A stretch of 64,000 nucleotides of DNA from Muricea muricata (taxonomy: Eukaryota > Cnidaria > Anthozoa > Malacalcyonacea > Plexauridae), in contig OY979717.1 in the NCBI GenBank assembly GCA_963855995.1, positions 69,362,354 through 69,426,353 of the forward strand, read 5' to 3'. Positions 40,001 through 50,739 of this stretch are shown in pieces. The first letter of the stretch is position 1. Each line of letters starts with the position of its first letter. The position numbers were made by a program, and so were the translations under genes. Under the pieces are notes generated by a model. It worked only from the letters and a program-made list of their open reading frames with translations, did no database searches and was not told the DNA's origin.

Positions 40001-43000
40001 CAAGCAATTCATACGAACGCATATTGATATCGTCTTGATGCATAACTGCATGACCGCAAGACCTGCAGCAGACTTGCTGCAAGTGCACGTTTCTGGCTAT
40101 TTACTCACGGTTACATATGTAGGTTCTCCCAGAGAAAGCCATGACCGAATACGTTTTTTTGGTTTTTTGAAAAGAGTTAAACAATGAATTGCAATTCAAT
40201 ATGGGAAACATGTGGGAAAAATTTACCTTGTATTTATATGCATTGAAAACCGCGTGACGTAAGCACTTCTATGGTATATTGACTCTTCAATATATCGGAA
40301 ATTATTTTACTAGTTATTTTGATTTTGATTGTTTTATTTTGAAATTTCATGAATTGTTCCCAACGGCTTTTTAGTGATGTCTTTTACAATGTTTTTATTA
40401 TCAGTATCATTGATTGATTCTTGGGGCCTGATTATGTGGAGCATTCGGAGCCCTGGGTTGAACTTATCCCTGTGTTTACCTGGCTGAAATTTCAACCCTG
40501 CCTTTACTATAAATCGCTATTGAGTAGCGTGCGCGATTACGTAAGTAAATGGTCCATGTAATCAGGCCCTTGATGAGTTTTCATTATCAAAGTTTACGAT
40601 TAACTACCATACAGACAAGGACATAAGACATTGCTCCAGTTAGTCATTGAAAAGATGATAAGATGTATTTATCTAATGTTTTTCCAGTTTCATACGAAAA
40701 TATTCAGTACAAAAATTTCGAAAAGTTTGATATTGCCGCGGTATTTTTTTCGATATTTTTTTCAGTATCGGAAACAGTCTGTCAGACAGTAAATAGTAGA
40801 ACTTTGGATTTTAAACAGCACTTTCATCTCAACTATGTTAAGACCTTCAATACAGAGATCAAGCCAAAGTTTAAACCTTGGTCTTCTTCGTTGGAATATA
40901 AGTGAAGCGAAACAACATTAAGCATACCACTCTAAAGTTGTTGGAGTTCGAGGAATCTGTCATTACACTGTTACAGTATTTAAGACTGACGAGAATTGTG
41001 GTTTTACTTAATTTGGTAAACCAAGATTTAATCACTGCTTGTGCAGCTGGTTTTCTATACAACTTCCTTTAATAATACTCTGTAAAAGTGTCTTGAAGTC
41101 CGTTCAGGGAAATCGACTTCAGTAACTTAGCCAGAGCTAGAAGTCGACGTTTTCTCTTATTAATGCACGTGTATTGTATGCCTTTAGGACAGCGATGCAT
41201 GCAAGTGCTTATAATGATCGGGTTGAATGTATGGAACTGTTGGAGCAACACGAAGGAAACGTGAATGCTGTTGATGATGATGGATATACTCCATTAATGA
41301 TAGCGGCAGAACGAGGCCATGATAGAGCAATGGGTAATGTTTCCAGATGTTTATAACCGAGGGAAAACTACTGGCTGTTATTGCAGGAAATCACAGTATT
41401 TATCGCAGTTTTTAAGGCGAATATCTTCGCGCGGGGTGACTTTCCACTGGACTCATGAGTGGACTAAGAAAATAAATAATAAATTTTATGCAAACAAATT
41501 CGCCAGTGGAAAATCAGCTTCAGAGATCTCGTCCTAAAAATAAAATCATGAGGTCGTATGCAGAATAAATATTACATGGTGCTGTAGGGCGCACGAAACT
41601 AAATTTTAGCTACCTTTTATTTTAGACCACATTTCGCAATCACATTCAAATATATTTTAAGTATTCGAAAGATAATTAGCATTGGTCTAATGACACGATA
41701 AACTATAAACAAAACATTTACCAATGCATTTTACATTTATTTACTGGGTACGAGGGAAATACGTCGACAGGGGATCACAAGACATCCTTCTTTCCCGAGG
41801 GCCCAGTAAATAAGTGATTATTATGCCAAGTGTCAAAGTGAACGACCTGAGGTGAACGACAGTATTAAACAAGACAAAAACTGTTTTTATTGCGCATATT
41901 TTCGCCCTCCATTGGTTTGAAAACGCGAAAAACAACGCTCGGCTTCATAGGTATAAATGTCGCGTTTTCGCGTGACATATGTATGACTTCCGGTTTTATC
42001 ACCGCCGGGCATTAATACGTGGGAATTAATACTTTTATTACTTGCATTAATACTTGCCCTCGCACACCTCATGCGGTCAACAGTTGAATTTCGTGACTTT
42101 CACGTGATCCTCTTTTAACCAGTCAGATACTAAATTGAATGAGCTTTGGCACTTGATAGATAACAAACATGGTTATTACCTTGGTGTGACAACAACGTAC
42201 ATGTATATATCCAATTTTCTGTTCTTAGAATTCTTACTGGAGAACGGTGCTGATGTATCTTTGACTAACAATGATAATAATTCAGCTTTACATCTTGCTT
42301 GCATGGAGGTAAGGTTTTATTTGTATTTATCCAGACTGACAACCCTTGTACGTTAACAACGCAGTCCCGGCTAGCTAATGTAGCTTTTCTTTCAAAATCC
42401 TGGATATCTTGTCTTCTACAATTCCTATGTGGAAACGTGTAGGAAAGTAGAACAGCTATCTGGTACCAACGTTATTGACACCTGGTGGGTTTTAACTTGG
42501 CCAATACAATATATTTTATTAGAAGTTATTCTTGGGTTCACGTTAAATCATAAATTTCAGTGGCACTCAACACTAAATCGAAGTAGACTCGTTTAATGCA
42601 GATTGCATTAAGCGCGTTTATAATTTGTTACTGTGCTGGCTTGGTATGGCAAAAACGTACGGATTCGTGTGATTTGCCAAGTACAACACAGAAGAAACAT
42701 CGAGCCCACCCAGATTCACTGTATGATGGCGTACTGAAACCCAGAATACATGGTAATATGAACGAGAAAACATTCGTACTATATAAAGAACTATATATAT
42801 GAAGAACTATACTATACTTATCTCACTTTTGCAAGTTATTTTCCCATTATCTCCACGTTACACGACGGCTTTAATTCTCATGCCTTTGCTCTTTTCAAAA
42901 TCCCTATCTGTATCACGAGTCTTTCTGCCCATGCAGTGTGTCTCGGGGAAAGTGCCTCTGCGTCTAGCAAAATAAGCAATAAAATCACTTTTGTTTGAAA

Positions 43001-44885
43001 TACAGTAAAAAGAAATCACTTTTGTTTGAAATACAGTAAAAAGAAATCACTTCTGTTTGAAATACAGTAAAAAGAATTGATGAAACAAGAAGTTGGTAAT
43101 GTTGCCTGGCCTCCTGTTAATCATCAGCTGCTTTCATTTAGATACGACAGAGAAATAAAGGTTTTTATTATATGGCTTTGAAGAATCCTACATTCTGATT
43201 GGTCGACGTGCGGTCCGTAAAAACCCGTATTCGGATCGTAGTCCATAAATTTCCGTAATCGGATCGGGCTTTTTCCCGGTGTTATTAATCGCACTTTTAC
43301 TGCGTGCAATATACTAATGAATTTAATTTTTTGCTGATATGTTTGAAAACTTTATGTGTAAAAAATATTCAACTTTTTTGTATCCTAATTTATAACGAAA
43401 CCGCGTTCGACGTCATTTAAATACAAAAATCAAAATGTCACACTAACTCTGAAAATGACTGCGAGCCATACAATAAACATTTTATTGACCTCGCTTGTTC
43501 GGTCTGTACCGTGAAATATCGGACTTCGGTTTTTTTAGTACTAAAAAACCTCAAAAAGATGCTCGAATCCCAAAACGAGCAAAACGAAATGCATTTGCAT
43601 ACACTCTGCATGTCAAAAATTCAATTTTGGCAAAAGTTGCACTTTAAAATAACGCCATGTCAGCGTGTTTGTAGAATGTTGCACGTATGGAATGAGGATT
43701 AAACAGTGATATTCATTTTGCTGCAATCATATGTTGGCTGCTGCACTTTAATAAAGTTGGGAAATTGAGAAAAATCCTGGCTTAAATCGAAAGGCAATAT
43801 TTCTGTGATGCGTCGATGAATGTTCTTCAAATTAACAGTAATGCTAGTCAACATAACAAAATCAAACATAATAATATTTCACTTGCAAAAAATCTTTATG
43901 AAGAATGATTCTATTTAATTTTTCGTTGTAGTGAAGTGAAGTGAGACACGCTACATATGTGTTATTCAAATTGTTTTTGTTGAAACTGAGATCTTGTTTT
44001 ACAGGGTCACGCCTCGTGTGCATTATCGCTTCTAAAGCAAGCAGATGAGAGTATTATTGATCGTGCTAATTCACAAGGACAAACGTAAGTTATATTTTCC
44101 CCTTACTTCCTGATTATTGTTACAGATGTTCAAAGGTTCTGGGTTAAATTTGGCTATTTCTTCGTGTCAGTTGAAATCAAAGTAAACGTACCTTTCATGC
44201 GGACACAAAATATGTCGTACATTATAAACGAGTTACTAGGAATGCTTCCAGTTTAAACTTCCAGCCTCTGATCGTTTGTAAGGGACGGCATGGCCGCCTT
44301 CTTAATGGATCAGATAAAAATAATTTGGCAAGAATTTCTTTGCTGTTTTAATATCAAGGGATTGAGTGACAACGATGTTGCCAAAGTTACGAATTTTGGT
44401 GCGAAGTGTCTTATCGTTTAGAATCGCTTTGTTCTCACTCACATTCTTAATATGTCTTGACAACCATAAGGGGTGAACTGGGGGAAGTAATCACATTGGA
44501 AACTATTACTTGCAAGAGTTGCAAGTCTGTTCTAAAAGCTGGCTATCACAGAACTATAAATAATAGAAATCGTTATCGTTAATGCTAGGTAACATGTATT
44601 ACCTTTATTTATTCTACTTTACTTAGGGCATTGCACATTGCTGCAAAAAACGGTCTAGAGGACGTTGTGGAGGAGCTGGTAACTAGAGGAAGTGACGTAT
44701 TTACCGAGGATGAGAACGGTTTTACTCCTGCGTTAGCTTGTGCTCCTAATACACATGTTGCCAATTGTTTGTCTGTATTATTAAAGGCGATGGCTTCGAA
44801 AGCCAGTAATCCTCCACCGCCTGTAAGAAAGAGAAGAGAAGTTTCACATTTGAATTTTAAACCGTCTTACAATTCAACTATATAA
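13058..44885 (+). CDS. ANKRD28: ANKRD28/44/52-type ankyrin repeat protein (PP6 regulatory ankyrin subunit), complete, 33 exons
   Basis: Vertebrate relatives are ankyrin-repeat scaffolds of the cytosolic protein phosphatase 6 holoenzyme, bound through the SAPS subunits. Thirty-three exons, given in the three block entries, join with consistent phase to 2997 nt, or 998 aa plus stop; human paralogues have about 990-1080. The protein is almost wholly ankyrin repeats (many TPLH, SPLH or TALH turns) and ends with the family-specific segment [12 protein letters not shown] and a short basic, proline-containing tail ([10 protein letters not shown]). Family-diagnostic stretches include [44 protein letters not shown] and the N-terminal [11 protein letters not shown]. 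Introns 1 (6.8 kb) and several others are loaded with transposable elements. Which vertebrate paralogue it corresponds to cannot be told; it probably predates their split. Confidence 0.95.
14160..14330 (-). mobile_element. tRNA-derived SINE-like copy
   Basis: Read on the minus strand, an A-box-like 'tagcttactggtcaaaac' is followed about 45 bp later by a B-box-like 'ggtttgattcccgc'. After that comes a purine- and pyrimidine-rich body (cccctgtcaaggg and similar words). This layout is that of a tRNA-derived SINE; the tRNA of origin cannot be named. Confidence 0.5.
14390..15013. mobile_element. Inverted-repeat DNA element with CCTCGTTCCCAGGGTC-type ends
   Basis: 14390-14462 and 14941-15013 are inverted copies of about 70 bp, with a few mismatches. 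The ends read ccttgtccccagggtcatct on the left and, reversed, cctcgttcccagggtcatct on the right. Each arm also contains an inner agatgaccc(t/a)gg that mirrors the end. The 480-bp interior has no transposase. A second element with similar ends is at 37313-37554. Confidence 0.82.
15014..15310 (+). repeat. Two tRNA-Ala-like SINE heads, one truncated
   Basis: 15233-15305 folds as a 73-nt tRNA-like sequence: D-arm tagctcagttggtagagc, an anticodon loop ctagcat giving AGC (Ala), and T-arm ggttcgaatcc. The acceptor has a mismatch. A second copy at 15017-15060 keeps only the anticodon and T-arm part. Both are followed by the same ggcatatttttc, so these are repeat copies (SINE heads) and not an isolated tRNA gene. 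Confidence 0.7.
16670..16891 (+). pseudogene. Integrase-like gene, first exon, left arm copy
   Basis: An ATG at 16670 in a perfect CAAAATGGCGGC context opens a frame of 74 codons ending at a gtaaat donor (16892). Landmarks are [32 protein letters not shown], then [14 protein letters not shown] and [14 protein letters not shown] at 16784-16786 interrupts it after FPNQRG. From memory this pattern resembles the N-terminal part of rve/integrase-core transposon proteins common in cnidarians and fish. The rest of the gene is absent. The same stop is present in the other arm, so it predates or accompanied the duplication. Confidence 0.65.
17630..17851 (-). pseudogene. Integrase-like gene, first exon, right arm copy
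   Basis: This is the inverted copy of the exon at 16670-16891, with ATG at 17851 reading inward on the minus strand and the donor gtaaat at 17629. It has the same in-frame TAA after the FPNQRG-equivalent (here FPNQ reads FPNQ with minor base changes), and the last exon base differs (cac instead of cag before the donor). Few substitutions separate the arms, so the inversion is young or the arms are homogenised. Confidence 0.65.
18640..19760 (+). pseudogene. Non-LTR retrotransposon 3' fragment (reverse transcriptase), frameshifted
   Basis: The reading frames, joined by several frameshifts, give [16 protein letters not shown], then [20 protein letters not shown], a catalytic box reading FPDDAK in place of the usual F/YADD (18909-18923), and [13 protein letters not shown]-terminal part with [19 protein letters not shown] and [15 protein letters not shown] follows. 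The 3' end runs into aaataaataaataa at 19741-19756. The 5' part is missing. It is a dead copy of a jockey/CR1-L2-like LINE, inserted in the sense direction in intron 1 of the ankyrin gene. Confidence 0.85.
20707..20952. mobile_element. MITE flanked by TA, ends CTGGGGTCGGTTG
   Basis: The left end ctggggtcggttgtgtgaacg pairs with the right end, whose reverse reads caggggttggttgcactaaa. The arms continue through gataacg/ggatagtg words and a poly-T for about 55 bp. TA lies on both sides (20705-20706 and 20953-20954), as for Tc1/mariner-type insertion. No coding capacity. Located in intron 3 of the ankyrin gene. Confidence 0.85.
21890..22340. repeat. CAAGTTGT-type word repeat, second field
   Basis: Words such as acaagttgtgaacaag, acttgttacatgg, caacttgttgacaac recur as in 2440-2880. 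It lies in intron 5 of the ankyrin gene. The reading frame at 22145-22342 is a by-product. Confidence 0.7.
22790..23163. mobile_element. Near-complete palindrome (foldback MITE), about 370 bp
   Basis: The sequence is one long inverted repeat centred near 22980 (ttaccacatttccacgtggtggtaa). The outer ends attccccaattagacaaac and its reverse gtttgtctaataggggaat mark the element. The inner arms share gtaaagtttg, gtatacttttgtatta and aaagcgttaccac. It sits in intron 6 of the ankyrin gene. Confidence 0.85.
23745..23950 (-). mobile_element. Possible LINE 3' end remnant
   Basis: On the minus strand the sequence ends cttcgttaaataaagttgattgaaagattgattg, like the 3' tail of a non-LTR element with a short GATT repeat. 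No coding remnant is readable. Confidence 0.35.
29650..30013. repeat. Minisatellite of about 45 bp, eight diverged units
   Basis: Units built on acaacatacatcaccagatatc plus a tactatctttacttcactt half recur with gatatc-like markers at about 29673, 29715, 29760, 29803, 29848, 29892, 29941 and 29983. It fills intron 15 of the ankyrin gene. Open frames here (for example 29565-29915) are repeat artefacts. Confidence 0.88.
30855..31070. mobile_element. Palindromic MITE-like element
   Basis: gtgttttgtttacaaataacgcgcttgctgaatgtacaatg on the left is mirrored by an arm ending cattgtacattcagcttgtgcgtt with a few mismatches. The inner hairpin is tactgca..tgcagta around 30955-30990, and weaker pairing (atattaaat, agagac) extends outward. 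Intron 17 of the ankyrin gene. Confidence 0.78.
33802..34813. mobile_element. DNA element of about 1 kb with 90-bp inverted repeats (GAGGTTTAGCAAA ends)
   Basis: Left end 33802 gaggtttagcaaatacgac and right end 34813 (reverse gaggtttagcaaacacgac) continue as matching arms through gcgacgtcga, gaggacgtgaaaatg and atccggttt for about 90 bp. The 830-bp interior shows no transposase frame. It is the largest element in intron 21 of the ankyrin gene. Confidence 0.85.
35271..35825. mobile_element. Element flanked by TA, ends CAGGGTGCA
   Basis: cagggtgca at 35271 pairs with tgcaccctg ending at 35825; TA lies on both sides (35269-35270 and 35826-35827). The inverted ends are short (9-11 bp) and the interior of about 535 bp is non-coding. 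The ends resemble those of mariner-like elements. Confidence 0.7.
35834..35936. mobile_element. Short hairpin element (103 bp)
   Basis: The arms acaattagtcgcc..gcgaggtgattacaagcctatattcact and their reverse form a nearly perfect hairpin around gagccgaaagcga. It abuts the CAGGGTGCA element on its left and another inverted-repeat element on its right. Confidence 0.85.
35940..36130. mobile_element. Element of 191 bp with exact 18-bp inverted ends
   Basis: 35940-35957 (agtataaatttccaggtg) and 36113-36130 are exact reverse complements. A second small palindrome agtcactggtcagtgact lies inside near 36040-36060. Non-coding; intron 22 of the ankyrin gene. Confidence 0.8.
37313..37554. mobile_element. 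MITE with CAACCTCGTACCCAGGCTC ends
   Basis: The left end caacctcgtacccaggctct pairs with the right end, whose reverse is identical over that stretch. Both arms then share ggaggaagagaccctggt. Length 242 bp, in intron 24 of the ankyrin gene. The terminal word is related to that of 14390-15013, so the two may belong to one superfamily. Confidence 0.85.
37978..38122. mobile_element. MITE with CTTACGTCACGC arms, full copy
   Basis: The left arm aatagacctta..cttacgtcacgc pairs with the right arm gcgtgacgtaagg..gtctatt. The interior carries ttcaatgcatataaatacaa and ttttcccacatgtttc. A second, inverted copy is at 40171-40284. Intron 25 of the ankyrin gene. Confidence 0.82.
40171..40284. mobile_element. 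MITE with CTTACGTCACGC arm, truncated inverted copy
   Basis: It is the reverse complement of 37978-38122 with high identity (aaaatttaccttgtattta, gcgtgacgtaagcacttct), but lacks the second terminal arm. It lies in intron 29 of the same gene, in opposite orientation to the full copy. Confidence 0.82.
41733..41816. mobile_element. Short inverted-repeat element (ACTGGGTACGAGGGAAA)
   Basis: cacttatttactgggc/acatttatttactgggt arms face each other across 30 bp. Pairing covers about 25 bp per side with a few mismatches. Intron 30 of the ankyrin gene. Confidence 0.65.
42982..43074. repeat. 31-bp tandem triplication
   Basis: Three head-to-tail copies of a 31-bp unit (starting aaatcacttttgtttgaaat) at 42982, 43013 and 43044; only the third has a substitution (ttctg). 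Recent slippage or unequal exchange. Confidence 0.95.
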
Positions 44886-47800
44886 TATACGAAGTAGGCT
44901 ATATACGAAGTTGCGTTGTATTAGAAATTTAAAAATTTTGTAACTTATTAGAATTATTAACTTTAGCTGTGAAATGAATTCAAAGGCAATGCAGGCCGCG
45001 CACAAAGCAAGTGTATATGAAGGAGTGGGACCTAGCCCTGTGAATATCGTGATTAGGGGTGGGGGTGGGATTGATTTAAAAAGATTTGCTTTAATTTATG
45101 TGGGCGAAACTGTCAGTTTACTAAACATTTTGCAGCTATAAACTCGATATCGATTCTTCATGTGAGTGAGCGAACAAGCTTTTTGTACCTGTTTATTTGA
45201 TATTTTAAAAGGAATTGACATGCGTTGCGAAGGAGTTTATTTCGGCTACTAAAAGTACTCAGCCACTGCATAATGTAGATCAATAAACAGCTCTTTTCAA
45301 CTAACTGCATGACCGGCTTCTCTTGACATGTTAATGCAACCTGATAAAGTTTTTCGTAATAAAAGCTTATTGAAAAGTCGACTGGAAAGTTTTTGCTATA
45401 TAACGACATTTTTTCGTAAGGTTATGCTCGAGGAAATTCTAAAGCTAATCTACAAGGAAATGGTTGTCCAATATGGTTTGATTTCCATGAAGTGAGCTGA
45501 ATTTTACTCGGAGTGTTGGGATGTATTCGTATGCTTCTCTTATGTGAATATACAACGCAATCAAATATTAACTTAACTATACGCCTTTATCTTATTTAAT
45601 ATTTTTAACAAGTCGTTATACTCGATTCTGATTGGTTAAGAAATATACTCGGAAATATACCGATTAAAAAATAATCGACACCGAAACGAGCCCACGCAAC
45701 ATATGATTGTATCAGTACGTCGTGTAGTAAAATGTTTTCTGATTAGATTTGTCAACATTTTAAGTATTTTTATTTTGAAACATTTAGAAACAATTGGAAA
45801 CATTTTAACAAACATCTGTATTTGACAAAAATGATTTCAACGTGGTGAATTGATGAATAGTTTTGTTCGACAAGGTTTGCGCGGCCACATTACTTAAACC
45901 TGGTTCATAAATAAGCTCTGCGGAGGAGAGACAATGGCAACTATACTCGGCTACAGGTGTCTAAATTTCTCCATTAATATTATAAACTAGTAAATAGTGC
46001 TTACAAAAATATTAAATTGATATGCAGTGATGTTGTTATTTTTCATCGATGTTTTTGTCTGAGATGTTATGGCATTATTTTAAAAGGCTGTACTTTAATT
46101 AACACCGGTTATAAATACAATAGATATAGATCTTTAAGATGTTAGGCGTACATTTTTACATATAGCTTGGTTTCACTAAAGGTTAATTATATAGATACTA
46201 ATCTGGCGCCAACTGCACAATAAGGAGTTTTTTAACAAACTTTATTTTATAAAGACAATAGGCAGGAAGTTGAGTTGAAAACCCACACAATAAGTGTCTT
46301 TCTTTTCAAATCTGAAACTCTCAACTCGGGTTTTTCCTGCCTAACTGACCAACATAAAGGGTCTTAAACCCATTAATCGAGGTCGGTTAATATAAAGGAA
46401 CAATACTCTGACAATGTGATATTTAATATTGCTTTATGTTCTGCACCCACTGAGGCCAAGTATGAATTATTTGTGTGCGGAGATGCGTATCATAAAAGAG
46501 TTCTTTTTTATACTGCAATATAATTCAAGGTTATGAAAACAGTCTCGAAAGTACTTGAGATAAGTTCCACTTCACCAGAATCCTAGAGGCAGGACTAACA
46601 ATCGTAACATGACATGACATACAGCGCTGTTATTCAGATACACGGGAAATATTTGTCCACTTCCGACGTCTTTTTGCGCTGAAAAAAACTCGGAATGAGC
46701 GGCAAACACATTTTTGTCTCGACTATTCATTATTAGACATTAATTGTTATTCAACTTTGGGAAAAGCGTACTCAGCTTCGTGACCCCTTACAAAGCAAAT
46801 AAGCTGTTGACACAGGACTTTATTAGTTTTTATAACACTAAAATTAGCCTTTTTTGGAATGTATTTTCTAGCAAACTTGCTTAATTAATACTGATGTGCA
46901 TTGCGTGCCTTTCGTGTGTTTTTTCACATTGCGTGTCAGGGTGAGTGCGTTTGATGTCAGTGATGATGTCTTTCAGTTTACAGAGGATCAGCTAGGGTTT
47001 TGATTTGAAGGGACACTTAAAGTCATCGGCATACGTGATCGAGCTAACTTCTTACAAAAACCTTTATGCCAAACTACAGTCATGTACTTTGAATTAGCAT
47101 GTTCACAAGGGACTCAAACGTGTTCTATAGTGTATAGTAACGCTATCATGTTACCTAGCTGTTGTACGTTTATCGATCTAGCTCGATCACTCTGATTCAC
47201 TGTTATAAGAGAGTGTTTGAACAGGGAGCAAGCATCGCAAAATGAGGTGACAGCGCGAAAATCACTGGGAAAATCACTTGATTATGTCCATTATTGTAAA
47301 AAATCCTGGGCTCCGCTGCTTTCCTTTCACTTCACCAACTGACTGGCGCCAACTGTATTCAGGAAGTTTTAACAAAATTTATATTTTTAGCATTAATAAG
47401 GTTATGAACAATTTAATCACCCGATAACTATCAGCTGCGTCCATCATTGTACTGCATATAGTATGTTTTGATAAGAATCATAATCAACATGCCCCCCCCC
47501 GAAAACACATTTGTATCTTGACGCCTGTTTAAGAAAAGATTTGACACTACACATGCATCTTGTTTTTTAAATCACATTTGACGAAATTCCTATTTACTAT
47601 GTAGCCCATAAAAGACATCTTTGTCGGTCTTAGTCCAATCATGATCCGAGAACAAGAAAACATCTCGAAAGTACTTATGTCCCTCCTCTGCCACTTAAAA
47701 TGGAGCAGATGCATTAATATACAATATGACATACTGTTCCGACTTTATGTACTGTTTAGATATTCTTCACAATATTTATATTTATGTACACTTCCGACAT

Positions 47801-50706
47801 CGTTCCCTATTCTAAAACAGGCGAACGACTGGCTGGATAAGCGATTGTTTTACAAGTATTCATAGTCATACAAAGTTAGTCTTTGTTCTCTGACTTCGTG
47901 CTATTTTATTTAAGCTCAATGACCCGTTGCATGGTAAAAAGACGACACGCTGTTGGCTACAGACATGTAATCAACGTGTAGCCTTTGCTTATGGCACCCA
48001 AGGTATGTTCAAATTTCGATGTTTTTATTATTTAGTGTACAGAAGTTTGTAGCCAATTAGAAGACAACATTCCATGTAGTATTATATATAATTTATGGCA
48101 TTGAACACGCATACAAATATTATCAATATTCAACATGGTATTTCAATAGCATGTTTTGAAGTAGTGAACACTCTGTGTTAAATAAGTTGTCATGAAAAGT
48201 TGTAGATAAAAGCTAAGCTCTTATTCTCATTTCATTTACAAAGATAGCAAATTGTTTGGCGCATGGACGTATATACATGTTATATAAGTCGGTAGTTGTG
48301 CTGCATAAAATTAAATGCTGGATTTTATACATGTTTACTGTAGTAATATGTTATATTATCTGGGGCAGGGGGTAATAAATATGCATACATGAAGGCAATA
48401 GTCGATAATGCTTAAAAACCTAGCTAGCAATAAAAACCATCCAAAGCTAGCTGAGTGTGTACATACATCATAAACACCCATTATCAATATGCACCTAATT
48501 TGCATATGTAGTAACAAAAATTTATCTAGTCACGTTTACCATCGATCAAATTTTAAAACAAAATGCACATATATACGGTGCAAGTCCGAATCTATGTCGG
48601 CAAACAACCGCGCATCGACAAAACTATTTGGCCTAATTTTGGTTAAACAGCTGTGTTTAGCTCCCCTACTCTTGTACCAAAATTAATGTGAAAAATGCAA
48701 AATATCATTCGTGACAAATGTCAAATGTCAGAAAAGAACACTTATTTGCATATGCCGCTGCAGCTGTGTTCAGAACTGATATTCTCAGGTTAAGTAAAAG
48801 TAAACTATATTAAAAACGATTTTAATGATTGGTGCTAAAAAATATTGTTCTGCTGCAACTGAAGGTTTGAAAATAGTTTACTTAAAACGTTTGCATATCC
48901 TTGTCATTGATATTGTAAAATACTGAAGACACTGATCGGTAGTGTTACAGACTTACAGTGGACTGAACAAGTATTTGTATTCATTCCATCTCCATTATTG
49001 TGAGGGATTTATAATTTTTAATTTGTTGCGAAGGCCGTAATTATTGCCTTTGTGTACAACATATATTTTGAAAGACAAAATTAATACATATGCGCGACAT
49101 TAGTGGATTAGTGACCAACATCCCACGTAACTCTTGTTTTCTTTTTCAAATGTGTCATAAGAGCACAATATCCGTATTGACATTTACTGATACATGAAAG
49201 GCTTTTTCTTAATGTTTCAGTCTTAACCAACTTCGATATATATAGATAGCATTATTGAAGAAACGATGTTTTTCGGTCTTTGGTGCACTAAGTAAGGATA
49301 TCATATTTGTACTAGTGAGTATATTTCAATCAACGTAATATTTATCTGAGAAACAAAGTTTATATTAATGCATTGAATGCTATTGAGAGAATATATTGAG
49401 AACAGTTTTTTAAGACAGCGACACACTAGAGCTGGTTATTTAGTTATTTACTTGATTTAGCCTGCGCTGAGAGGCCAAAATTCAGCAAATCCTCATACTA
49501 TAGTATCGTACAATTGGTGTCAAATATTGGGCAAATCTTCTTGCCATGCGATAGTAAAGGCACCGCACTGATTCTCGCCATGGACGCGCAGAAGAATGAA
49601 GCAAAGCAATTCGTGATTACCTCAACCAAGGGCCCTCGTAATTTGGGTGAAACCCAAAATCATGCATGCATAACTTAAACTATTTAAAATATCATGCATT
49701 TTTTCAAAAGTGTATATATAGAATATACATATATTATATAATCCTACTAAGATCATACATATCATATAATCCTACTAAGGCGCTCACTGTCGTCAAAAAT
49801 TGATATAGGCCTATATCTGTATTGTATATAATGTAGAAAGGAACTAACAATGCATCAATTTTCTTGTTATTAAAATTAAGTTCTTCCCACGTGTAAATTC
49901 CGCTTGTGAATATGTTCCGGTTTTAGTTATAAATCATTGGCATTGCAAATTAAAGTTCCTTTTTAGCCGGGGCGCAGCAGTGGGATATCGTTTTAATGTT
50001 AGATGATTTACACCATCCGCAATTCTGTCTCAACTGCTGACAGTCATCCCAGTCCTATATTTCAAGATATCGTCAATAACAGTTACATATCAGCATCTTC
50101 AGTGGTCAGTGTGCAGGGATTTGGAGGCACAGCTGTCAAGGAAACTCATACTCTTCAGAGATTGCCCTTTAGAACTCTCACTATAGACTCGTCGCATTTC
50201 TTCATCATTAAGGAAGGTCATGCGTTACATTACCCTCTATTTGGCATTTCAGACGATCCTCATGGATATAAAAAAACCAAATTTATTTTATTCTGACAGC
50301 GCAGAGAAAATTTATGCCCTCCACATTCATCGTTTCTCGAGGGAGATTTGAACACTCATCTTCGGGTTTGCGGCCCACTATCCATTGACAATGAGCTATC
50401 GTGCAGCCAAAAGAGTTTGTTTGATTGATGCTCAATAAGTAGAAAGGTGATCTACCATACCGAAGATGCAAGTAAAATCGATCTCGCTCGGGACACAAAT
50501 GTGAAGTTCAGTGTTAGTGAAGTTTGTTTTTAGCTGATCCACGATATATTATGGAATCATGCGTTTGCATGATTTCAGACGAAATTGCACTTTGAATTAG
50601 CAAACGAAATCATAGTAAGGCAATTATGATATGGCTATTATAAGCCAAATAAATTGGAAGTTGTAATCGAATAAATTGACTTGTATCTATTGTGTTTCTA
50701 TTACAG
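44886..50706. other. Gene-poor region between the ankyrin and synaptotagmin-like genes
   Basis: No gene is supported across 5.8 kb. Two diverged copies of a repeat seem to lie at about 46200-46800 and 47340-47930, sharing ctggcgccaactg, ctcgaaagtactt, cacttccgac and cttcgtg in the same order. 49720-49790 repeats catataatcctactaag twice. 50288-50402 is a SINE. The frame at 50003-50296 has no motif I recognise and could be noise or a 5' exon. Confidence 0.55.
50288..50402 (-). mobile_element. tRNA-derived SINE copy
   Basis: On the minus strand it starts near ggctgcacgatagctcattg (A-box tagctcattg), then aacccgaagatgagtg and a B-box-like gtgttcaaatctccc. It ends ttttctctgcgctgtcaga. The order and words match the piece inside 5161-5277 (aacccgaagatgcgag, ttcgaatccc, ctctgcagtgtcaga), so both belong to one family. 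It lies just upstream of the synaptotagmin-like coding exon. Confidence 0.75.
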
Positions 50707-50739
50707 GGATGATGTTTAAACCATAACTGTTATACAGCA

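Larger units (their letters stand above)
35063..44885 (+). other. ANKRD28: ANKRD28-like exons 22-33
   Basis: Coding exons: 35063-35148, 36451-36538, 37099-37216, 37885-37949, 38179-38321, 39306-39337, 39418-39473, 39667-39750, 41188-41333, 42229-42308, 44005-44084, 44627-44885 (TAA at 44883-44885). They encode about 411 residues. Exon 27 is 32 nt with a weak donor (gttggc). Exon 23 uses gtttgt and exon 25 gtttgt. Exon 33 encodes the terminal repeats and the tail, with [13 protein letters not shown] as landmark. Possible poly(A) signals lie at 45282-45287 and 45358-45363. Confidence 0.93.

Noticed and set aside
50003-50296. 97-codon plus-strand frame upstream of the synaptotagmin-like gene
   Set aside because: Unrecognised and ending in the SINE; it may be a 5' untranslated exon at best.
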